Part shown: one piece after another, positions 57,807-64,000 of the stretch | How positions within the stretch are numbered: position 1 is the first letter of the stretch | How the letters are laid out: each line of letters starts with the position of its first letter | Source: Bacteroides thetaiotaomicron VPI-5482 | Lineage (GTDB): Bacteria; Bacteroidota; Bacteroidia; Bacteroidales; Bacteroidaceae | NCBI RefSeq assembly: GCF_000011065.1 | Contig: NC_004663.1 | Coordinates: 2,666,001 to 2,730,000, forward strand | DNA length: 64,000 nucleotides | Direction of reading: 5' to 3' | The notes under the pieces: model-generated | Told to the model about the DNA's origin: nothing | What the model saw: the letters and a program-made list of their open reading frames with translations, nothing else | The model's database searches: none | Translations under genes and position numbers: made by a program

Positions 57807-59354
57807 TCAATTATTTTTTAATAAAGGTAATGCAATAATAAATTTAGTTCCTACGTTCAGGTCGCTTTCTGCTCTAATGGTTCCCTTATGATCGGTAATA
57901 ATTTTCTTCACATAAGCCAGTCCCAGTCCAAAGCCCTTCACATCGTGCAGATTACCCGTATGCACACGATAGAACTTTTCAAATATCTTTTTCAGGTTTT
58001 CCTTTTTGATACCGATACCGTTATCCTGTATCGAAATCATCAGTTTACCCGATTCATTCCACGTTTTCACTTTCAGTTCCAGATCCTCTTCCGCTTTCTT
58101 ATATTTCACCGCATTATCCATCAGATTGAAGATCACATTGGTAAGATGCATTTCATCTGCAAATATAACAGGATCGGCTGCCTCAAGGTTCGATGTTATC
58201 TTACCATTATATCGTTCCACTTTCAGTGCAAAGGTATTGATCACTCCCGAAATCAGTTCATTCGCATCAATCTCCTTCATCTTCAGTGTTGCCTTCTGCC
58301 GGTCGAACATTGACATCTGCAGCACCTTTTCCACTTGAAAGCGCAAGCGCTTGGTCTCATCATTTATGACTCCCGATATATGCTGGAACATTTGCGGTGA
58401 TTTTGCTACCGCGGGGTCCTTCAACATCTGTGCTGCCAGCGAGATAGTTGATATCGGCGTCTTGAACTCATGCGTCATGTTATTGACAAAGTCATTCTTC
58501 ATTTCCGTCAACTTCTTCTGACGGAATACGATATAAATCGTAAAGATGAATGTCACCAACAACACCAACGTAAATATCAGTGACGGAATCATGAAACTGA
58601 TCGAATCAAAAATATAGTCCTTCTTTCCCGGGAAATGCACTTTCAGAATACTCATCTTTGCAGGGGGGTCGTTTTTAAACAATGCCTGCTGATAGGATTC
58701 TTCACTTCCTTTTGCTTCATAATCTGCACAACGGTATACTTCACGTCCATCCTTGTCAATCACTGCAAAATGATAAGGCAAGTCTATACCATTATTATAT
58801 AAGTTCGATTTCAGATAATCGTCAAGGTCCCTGAACCGTACTCTATCACCAATCGACTTGTCACTCGCACGTCTAATCATGTCCAACACTACTTCATCCA
58901 ACAGTGCCCGCTGATACATATAGCGATTCTTGATAGCTTCCAACATCGAATTAGAAGTCTGAGGAATCGTGTTTCGTCCACGTACCATCGCTTTAGGAAG
59001 TTCAGACGGTTTGATCTTCATCACCCTCAATTCAAAGTCAGAAATAATCTTGCCATCCCGTGACTTCACTTGAAATCGCTGTGTCCCCCGAACTACATTA
59101 TTCTGCCCTAATGAAGTATTGTTTTCAGTCAGCGCTTTTCTTTCAGCATCCGAAATATCCTCAACCAACCAGCGCATAGTTTCTGCATATTCTACATCCT
59201 TGGAAACCTGATCCAGACTGTTGCGCACAGCCGAATCAAATTGCTCCTTCCGGGTTTTCATCATTTCCTCTATATAACTGACCTGCAAATACAACAGACT
59301 AAGGAAAGAAAGCCCCATTACAATACTTAATATCCAAATTGTTGACTTCTTCAT
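57807..59354 (-). CDS. rprX: Sensor histidine kinase RprX
   Basis: 515 residues. Membrane helix 1 at about 7-25, a periplasmic sensor region of about 220 residues, membrane helix 2 at about 255-280 (IPSLIFTLVLLVTFIFTIYIVF in part), then HisKA with NNMTHEFKTPIS (phospho-His) and HATPase with NVIFNLMDNAVKY (N box), ISIQDNGIGIKK (G1) and GFGLGLAYVKKI (G2). Partner of RprY; signal unknown. Its promoter (TAAATTTG, 59495-59502) leaves an unusually long leader of about 138 bases. Confidence 0.88.
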   Translation of the reverse strand: MKKSTIWILSIVMGLSFLSLLYLQVSYIEEMMKTRKEQFDSAVRNSLDQVSKDVEYAETMRWLVEDISDAERKALTENNTSLGQNNVVRGTQRFQVKSRDGKIISDFELRVMKIKPSELPKAMVRGRNTIPQTSNSMLEAIKNRYMYQRALLDEVVLDMIRRASDKSIGDRVRFRDLDDYLKSNLYNNGIDLPYHFAVIDKDGREVYRCADYEAKGSEESYQQALFKNDPPAKMSILKVHFPGKKDYIFDSISFMIPSLIFTLVLLVTFIFTIYIVFRQKKLTEMKNDFVNNMTHEFKTPISTISLAAQMLKDPAVAKSPQMFQHISGVINDETKRLRFQVEKVLQMSMFDRQKATLKMKEIDANELISGVINTFALKVERYNGKITSNLEAADPVIFADEMHLTNVIFNLMDNAVKYKKAEEDLELKVKTWNESGKLMISIQDNGIGIKKENLKKIFEKFYRVHTGNLHDVKGFGLGLAYVKKIITDHKGTIRAESDLNVGTKFIIALPLLKNN

Positions 59355-59494
59355 AGCAACAAAATTAACACTCCCTAATTAACACTCCTAACACATTAAC
59401 TTGATTTAACCGGAAGTTCCCGGAAATTAACCGTAAAGAGCTATTTAGGTTGTATTCTGATTACTACAACAATATAACTCCTCCTTTGGTTTGC

Positions 59495-59502
59495 AAATTT
59501 AA
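59495..59502 (-). promoter_or_regulatory. -7 box (TAAATTTG) of rprX-rprY
   Basis: TAnnTTTG match on the minus strand, about 140 bases before rprX. Confidence 0.5.
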
Positions 59503-59558
59503 TAAAAAATTAAATCTTTTCCTTGCGATTTTCCATCTTTATTAATCATAGTTAAACA

Positions 59559-59596
59559 AAAACCGCTGTCTTTTACTTAAAAAAGACAACGGTTTT
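59559..59596 (-). terminator. Terminator of fusA2
   Basis: AAAACCGTTGTCTTTT on the minus strand pairs across a short loop with its near complement and is followed by T-rich sequence; 24 bases past the fusA2 stop. Confidence 0.8.
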
Positions 59597-59619
59597 AACA
59601 GTTTTGAGAGAATTATTGT

Positions 59620-61776
59620 TTATTCCTCTGTTTGTTTAGCTTCAAAATCCTTAATCAACTTATCCTGAACATCTGTCGGAACAAGTTCATAACTAGCAAA
59701 CTTCATGATAAATGAAGCACGTCCGCCGGTAAGTGAGCTAAGTGCTGTCGAATATGAAGACATTTCCTTCAAAGGTACTTTAGCAACAAGTTTCTCGAAA
59801 CCTTTTTCGCTGCTCATACCCATAATCATGGCACGGCGTCCTTGAAGATCTCCCATCACATCACCCATTCTGTCGGACGGAACAAATACTTCCACATCAT
59901 AAATCGGTTCCAAAATCTTCGGACCGGCATTCTTGAAGGCTTCACTGAATGCGTTACGTCCGGCAAGCATAAAGGAGATTTCATTTGAGTCTACCGGGTG
60001 CATCTTACCATCATATACGATTACACGTACGTCACGGGCATACGAACCTGTCAACGGGCCTTGTTCCAGGCGTGACATGATACCTTTCATAATAGCAGGC
60101 AAGAAACGGGCATCGATAGAACCACCTACGATACTGTTAATAAATACCAGTTTACCGCCCCATTCCAATGGAATTTCTTCAGTACCTCTCACGGTAATCT
60201 TAAATTCCTGTCCATTGAATTTGTAAGTATCGGGCACAGGCATACCTTCTTTATAAGGTTCAACGATCAGGTGAACTTCACCGAACTGACCAGCACCACC
60301 GGATTGTTTCTTATGACGATAATCGGCACGGGCAGCCTTCGTAATCGTTTCACGATACGGAATCTTCGGTTCCTCAAATTTAACCTGAAGTTTTTCATTA
60401 TTTTCCAGACGCCACTTCAACGTACGCAGATGGAATTCTCCCTGTCCGTGTACCAGCGTTTGCTTCAATTCTTTCGATTGCTCGATCACCCATGTCGGAT
60501 CTTCTTCACGCATACGGTTCAGGATGGTCATCATCTTTTCCACGTCCGCTTCGTTCACCGGTTTAATAGCACGGGAATATTTAGAATTCGGATATTTGAT
60601 AAAGTTGAATTTATAATCGCAGTCTTTACCGTTGAGTGTATTGCCTGTCTTCACATCTTTCAGTTTTACGGCAGCACCGATATCACCCGCCTGAAGTTCT
60701 TCCACTTTCACACGGTTACCACCAGCTACGACATAAATCTGAGCGATACGTTCTTTCGAACCACGGTCGGCATTCAGCAAGTCATCACCTTCACGAACCT
60801 TGCCGCTCATTACTTTAAAGTAAGATACTTCACCGATATGCGGCTCGACACTCGTTTTGAAGAAATACAAAGATTCGGGACCGTTTACGTCCGGAGCTAC
60901 TTCCTTACCATCTGTGTTTTCCACTTTCGGCATTTCAGACACGAAAGGAACTACGTTGCCAAGGAATTCCATCAGACGGCGAACGCCCATGTCCTTACCA
61001 CCGCAAACACAGAATACTGGGAACATACCTCTGGCGATCAATCCCTTACGGATACCTTCACGCATTTCATCTTCTGTCAGAGAATCTTGTTCAAAAAATT
61101 TCTCCATCAGTCCTTCGTCATTTTCGGCAGCAGCTTCTACCAATGCTTTATGCATTTCCATAGCCTTATCCATTTCTTCTGCCGGAATATCTTCAATCAC
61201 AGGAGCACCGCCTTCGGGTTTCCACGAATATTTTTTCATCAACAATACGTCAATCAAGGCATTAAAGCCCGGACCGGTAGCAATAGGATACTGGATGGGA
61301 ACCACCTTAGATCCATACGCTTCTTTCAGTTGTTCGAGGATATTATCATAGTCGCATTTTTCATTATCAAGCTGGTTGACTAGAAAAATAACTGGCTTAT
61401 TCAATTTTTCAGTGTATCGGAAGTGATTTTGTGTACCGACTTCGACGCCGTATTGGCCATTGAGAAGAATAATTGCTGTGTCGGTCACATTAAGTGCAGT
61501 TACCGTACTGCCAACGAAGTCGTCCGAACCCGGACAGTCTATAATATTAAGCTTTTTATTGTTCCATTCTACGTGGAGAACGGTAGAGAAAACGGAGTAA
61601 CCATACTCTTGTTCAACAGGGAAATAATCGCTAACTGTGTTTTTTGCGGCAACAGATCCGCGACGTTTTATAACACCACTCTCGAAAAGCATCGCTTCCA
61701 CGAGAGTGGTTTTCCCAGAGCCAGAACTTCCCAACAAGGCAATGTTCTTAATTTCATTAGTCTGATATACTTTCAT
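59620..61776 (-). CDS. fusA2: Elongation factor G paralogue EF-G2, GTPase-site deviant
   Basis: 718 residues with the five-domain EF-G layout. The GTPase sites depart from canonical EF-G: G1 is GSSGSGKT (16-23) instead of AHIDAGKT; the GITI of switch I is GYSV (59-62); G3 is DCPGSDDF (80-87) with Ser84 where EF-G has the catalytic His; G4 is NQLD for NKMD. Domains II-V look normal (FHLRTLKWRLE, GRNAFSEAF, SDRMGDVMGDLQGRR). Established for B. thetaiotaomicron: an EF-G2 lacking GTPase activity that supports translation during carbon starvation and gut colonisation; this sequence fits it. Single gene with its own terminator. Confidence 0.9.
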   Translation of the reverse strand: MKVYQTNEIKNIALLGSSGSGKTTLVEAMLFESGVIKRRGSVAAKNTVSDYFPVEQEYGYSVFSTVLHVEWNNKKLNIIDCPGSDDFVGSTVTALNVTDTAIILLNGQYGVEVGTQNHFRYTEKLNKPVIFLVNQLDNEKCDYDNILEQLKEAYGSKVVPIQYPIATGPGFNALIDVLLMKKYSWKPEGGAPVIEDIPAEEMDKAMEMHKALVEAAAENDEGLMEKFFEQDSLTEDEMREGIRKGLIARGMFPVFCVCGGKDMGVRRLMEFLGNVVPFVSEMPKVENTDGKEVAPDVNGPESLYFFKTSVEPHIGEVSYFKVMSGKVREGDDLLNADRGSKERIAQIYVVAGGNRVKVEELQAGDIGAAVKLKDVKTGNTLNGKDCDYKFNFIKYPNSKYSRAIKPVNEADVEKMMTILNRMREEDPTWVIEQSKELKQTLVHGQGEFHLRTLKWRLENNEKLQVKFEEPKIPYRETITKAARADYRHKKQSGGAGQFGEVHLIVEPYKEGMPVPDTYKFNGQEFKITVRGTEEIPLEWGGKLVFINSIVGGSIDARFLPAIMKGIMSRLEQGPLTGSYARDVRVIVYDGKMHPVDSNEISFMLAGRNAFSEAFKNAGPKILEPIYDVEVFVPSDRMGDVMGDLQGRRAMIMGMSSEKGFEKLVAKVPLKEMSSYSTALSSLTGGRASFIMKFASYELVPTDVQDKLIKDFEAKQTEE

Positions 61777-61838
61777 AATATATAAGATTTTAGTAATTAC
61801 TCAGTATGTTTCTCGCATACCATTAATTTAGTGATGCG

Positions 61839-61846
61839 CAAATTAG
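61839..61846 (-). promoter_or_regulatory. Possible -7 box (CTAATTTG) of fusA2
   Basis: Two positions off TAnnTTTG, about 63 bases before the ATG; a weak core would fit activator-dependent expression. Confidence 0.35.
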
Positions 61847-61895
61847 GGATTTATTGGGGGAAAAGCAATATTTATGACAGTGTTACTAAACAATG

Positions 61896-61908
61896 TTATG
61901 TAACATAA
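61896..61908. promoter_or_regulatory. Palindrome TTATGT-A-ACATAA between fusA2 and hemW
   Basis: Perfect 6-1-6 inverted repeat roughly 65 bases upstream of the inferred fusA2 transcript start and 93 upstream of that of hemW. Candidate activator site. Confidence 0.35.
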
Positions 61909-61987
61909 GGTCCGTTTTATGGGTAGCAGACAGGCCAGACTTATACCTAATTCCCGTTAATTGTATCAATTGCTCAGAAAAAAGGTT

Positions 61988-61995
61988 TAAATTTG
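61988..61995 (+). promoter_or_regulatory. -7 box (TAAATTTG) of hemW
   Basis: TAnnTTTG match 39 bases before the ATG at 62034. Confidence 0.58.
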
Positions 61996-62033
61996 CAGGC
62001 TATAATCAATTGGTAACAAGCTAAACATCTACT

Positions 62034-63164
62034 ATGGCAGGTATTTACCTTCATATTCCCTTCTGTAAGACACGTTGCATCTATTGCGACTTTTATTCGA
62101 CTACCCGCAGCGAATTAAAGACGCATTATGTGCATACCCTCTGCCGTGAACTGGAAATGCGGAAAGAATATCTGAAAGGCGAACCTGTAGAAACCATTTA
62201 TTTCGGAGGAGGAACTCCCTCTCAACTGGAGGAAGCTGATTTTAAACACATCTTTGAAACGATACGGGAAAATTACGGAATGGAACACTGCCGGGAGATC
62301 ACTCTGGAAGCCAATCCGGACGATCTGTCCCAGGAATATCTGAAGATGTTATCCTCGCTCCCTTTCAACCGTATCAGCATGGGGATACAGACTTTTGATG
62401 ATACGACACTCCAATTACTGAAACGCCGCCATAGCTCCCAAACAGCCGTCGAAGCTGTCCGCAGATGCAGGGAAGCGGGATTTCAGAATATCAGCATTGA
62501 TCTGATTTACGGACTGCCCGGCGAAACAAAGGAACGGTGGGTAAACGACCTCCGGCAAGCTATCCGCCTGGATGTAGAGCATATTTCTGCTTACCATTTG
62601 ACTTACGAAGAAGATACACCTATATATAATATGTTGAAGCAACATCAGATAGAGGAAGTAGACGAAGATTCCAGTCTGCAGTTCTTTACATTGCTGATCG
62701 AACATTTGCAGAATGCAGGATACGAGCATTATGAAATATCCAATTTCTGCCGCCCCGACAAATACTCCCGTCACAATACTTCGTACTGGAGGGGAATACC
62801 ATATTTGGGCTGCGGACCGTCCGCACATTCATTCAATGGAACGACACGCGAATGGAACGTATCTTCCATCGACCTATATATAAAAGGTATAGAAGGAAAC
62901 CAGCGCGACTTTGAGACAGAAAACCTGGACCAAACGACCCGTTACAACGAATTTATCATTACCACCATACGCACCGTATGGGGAACACCTATAGAAAAAC
63001 TAAAACAAGAGTTCGGTAATGAACTGTGGGAATATTGCCGGAAAATGTCTGCCCCCTATCTGGAAAATGGGAAACTGGAAATCCACGAGGGGGCTTTACG
63101 CCTGACACGGGAAGGAATTTTCATCTCCGACAGCATTATGAGCGACTTGCTTTGGGTTAATTAA
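62034..63164 (+). CDS. hemW: Radical SAM heme chaperone HemW
   Basis: 376 residues. Begins GIYLHIPFCKTRCIYCDFYS with the radical SAM Cys-x3-Cys-x2-Cys, then ETIYFGGGTPSQL, ITLEANPDD, RISMGIQTFDD, ISIDLIYGLPGET and HISAYHLTYEEDTP, as in HemN-like proteins. It lacks the extra CPC-type N-terminus of true HemN, so heme delivery rather than coproporphyrinogen oxidation is likely. Nineteen bases before an ECF sigma gene, probably one transcript. Confidence 0.93.
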   Translation: MAGIYLHIPFCKTRCIYCDFYSTTRSELKTHYVHTLCRELEMRKEYLKGEPVETIYFGGGTPSQLEEADFKHIFETIRENYGMEHCREITLEANPDDLSQEYLKMLSSLPFNRISMGIQTFDDTTLQLLKRRHSSQTAVEAVRRCREAGFQNISIDLIYGLPGETKERWVNDLRQAIRLDVEHISAYHLTYEEDTPIYNMLKQHQIEEVDEDSSLQFFTLLIEHLQNAGYEHYEISNFCRPDKYSRHNTSYWRGIPYLGCGPSAHSFNGTTREWNVSSIDLYIKGIEGNQRDFETENLDQTTRYNEFIITTIRTVWGTPIEKLKQEFGNELWEYCRKMSAPYLENGKLEIHEGALRLTREGIFISDSIMSDLLWVN

Positions 63165-63183
63165 AAAACTAAACGATCAGCCG

Positions 63184-63732
63184 ATGACCGAATCAGAAGT
63201 AAGGAAGTTATTACGGCAAATGAAGGAACTGGACTCGCAAACAGCCTTCCGCGACTTCTATAACATGACTTACGACCGACTCTTCCGCATAGCCTACTAT
63301 TATGTGAAACAGGAAGAATGGTCGCAGGAAATCGTACTCGACATCTTCCTCAAACTCTGGAAGCAGCGCGACACTCTTCTTGATGTGAAAAACATCGAGG
63401 ACTATTGCTTTATTCTGGTCAAGAACGCTTCTCTCAATTATCTGGAAAAAGAGTCGAAGTACACCACCATTCATTCCGATTCCCTGCCGGAGCCACAGGA
63501 ACAAAGTTATTCTCCGGAAGAGTCATTAATCAGTGAAGAACTGTTTGCAATCTATGTGAAAGCACTCGACCGGCTTCCGGAACGTTGCCGGGAAATATTC
63601 ATCCGTATCCGTGAAGAAAAACAAAGTTATGCCCAAGTAGCAGAAGAATTGGATATCAGCATAAAGACAGTTGATGCCCAGCTACAGAAAGCTGTCTCCC
63701 GACTGAAAGAGATGATTTCGTCCAGCGGATAA
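63184..63732 (+). CDS. RNA polymerase ECF sigma factor
   Basis: 182 residues. Region 2 (AFRDFYNMTYDRLFRIAYYYVKQEEWSQEIVLDIFLKLW in parts) recognises the -10 element, and region 4 (LPERCREIFIRIREEKQSYA, then ISIKTVDAQLQKAVSRLKEM) carries the helix-turn-helix. Typical of Bacteroidota sigma-70 factors that respond to extracellular signals. No FecR-type anti-sigma gene follows within the window; instead a lipoprotein frame begins 131 bases later. Confidence 0.9.
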   Translation: MTESEVRKLLRQMKELDSQTAFRDFYNMTYDRLFRIAYYYVKQEEWSQEIVLDIFLKLWKQRDTLLDVKNIEDYCFILVKNASLNYLEKESKYTTIHSDSLPEPQEQSYSPEESLISEELFAIYVKALDRLPERCREIFIRIREEKQSYAQVAEELDISIKTVDAQLQKAVSRLKEMISSSG

Positions 63733-63863
63733 CCGGAGATCACCCGAACCGTTCAGCACTTCTTTTTTATATTAACTTTTATTTGCACAAAAGGCGTAGG
63801 GAGTTTCTGTCAATCTCCGGTCTTTATCAGCAAATAAACCGATTAATCACTAAAAAAGATTGA

Positions 63864-64000
63864 ATGATGAAAAAGTTTAATGACGCAAACGTTGGACTCT
63901 TTGTCCTTTTAACAGCATGCCTGAGCCTATTTTCCTGCAACAACGACAATGACAATTATCCTAAGGATTATGTAGGATTTGAAAAATCTACCCGAACAGT
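63864..64000 (+). CDS. Lipoprotein of unknown function (N-terminal part; cut by window edge)
   Basis: Open from ATG ATG AAA at 63864 to the window end, 45 residues visible. A hydrophobic leader (VGLFVLLTACLSLFSC) contains lipobox LFSC and is followed by acidic NNDNDN, then YPKDYVGFEKSTRT. The repeated-Asp after the lipid cysteine resembles Bacteroides surface lipoproteins, which would reach the outer leaflet. Family not recognisable from this fragment. A TTTATTTG box (63777-63784) may be its promoter. Confidence 0.65.
   Translation, partial: MMKKFNDANVGLFVLLTACLSLFSCNNDNDNYPKDYVGFEKSTRT

Noticed and set aside
60271..61383. 370-residue frame opposite fusA2
   Set aside because: Antisense shadow; low-quality composition rich in Phe/His and no domain.

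Overview
The window is a Bacteroidota chromosome segment, almost certainly Bacteroides and most like B. thetaiotaomicron. Three things point there. Most genes carry a TAnnTTTG -7 box just before the start codon, and one upstream region has the complete Bacteroides promoter (TTTG, 19 bp, TAnnTTTG). The gene set includes bifunctional Fkp, RprX/RprY, an EF-G2 paralogue, MtaB, a class II ribonucleotide reductase and a DUF6377-type regulator. Gene order also matches what I remember of B. thetaiotaomicron: a glucosinolate/3-keto-glycoside operon, then rplI-rpsR-rpsF, rprXY and fusA2. Species assignment is inference; no database was searched.

Layout. 1-5.0 kb: RND efflux pump (cut by the window edge) with lipoprotein adaptor, divergent AraC regulator, convergent MATE exporter. 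5.0-9.4 kb: lysS, gpsA, pgi, separated by long hairpin repeats. 9.4-16.6 kb: two unknown lipoproteins, a HAD phosphatase with fkp (fucose salvage), a tRNA-Arg(CCG), asnA-ung. 16.6-18.4 kb: an AT-rich islet with a small secreted ubiquitin-like protein and a Crp/Fnr-type regulator, sharing palindromic promoter sites. 18.4-24.3 kb: LptD, an HD hydrolase, a DUF1343/NamZ-type muramidase and a metallophosphoesterase. 24.3-28.9 kb is the accessory part: a long hairpin, a 22-bp-period array of palindromes, an intact IS3-family element, a fossil of a transporter 3' end, a DUF1016/PDDEXK gene with internal palindromes, and a BASS transporter.

28.9-41.6 kb: amidase-mlaD, dnaA, nitroreductase, nrdJ, malQ, acyltransferase and glycosyltransferase. 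41.7-48.5 kb: folB, a second 22-bp-period array, the leftward operon mtaB, LpxL-like acyltransferase, GT2, mgsA, then an acyl-CoA ligase and an Ala-rich lipoprotein. 48.5-55.0 kb: the leftward 3-keto-glycoside cluster (two Gfo/Idh/MocA oxidoreductases, DUF1080 hydrolase, TIM-barrel isomerase) with a membrane-tethered regulator. 55.0-64.0 kb: rpsF-rpsR-rplI, MarR regulator, a 58-residue membrane protein, rprXY, EF-G2 (fusA2), hemW, an ECF sigma factor and the start of a lipoprotein.

The most novel-looking items are: (1) the secreted ubiquitin-like protein beside a Crp-type regulator, with near-identical ATGAAC-N4-GTTCAT sites in both promoters; (2) two unrelated-sequence intergenic arrays built alike (14-bp palindrome plus 8-bp spacer, six copies); (3) the transporter 3'-end fossil and palindromes around the DUF1016 gene; (4) a tRNA-Arg whose near-universal G19-C56 elbow pair appears to be A19-U56.
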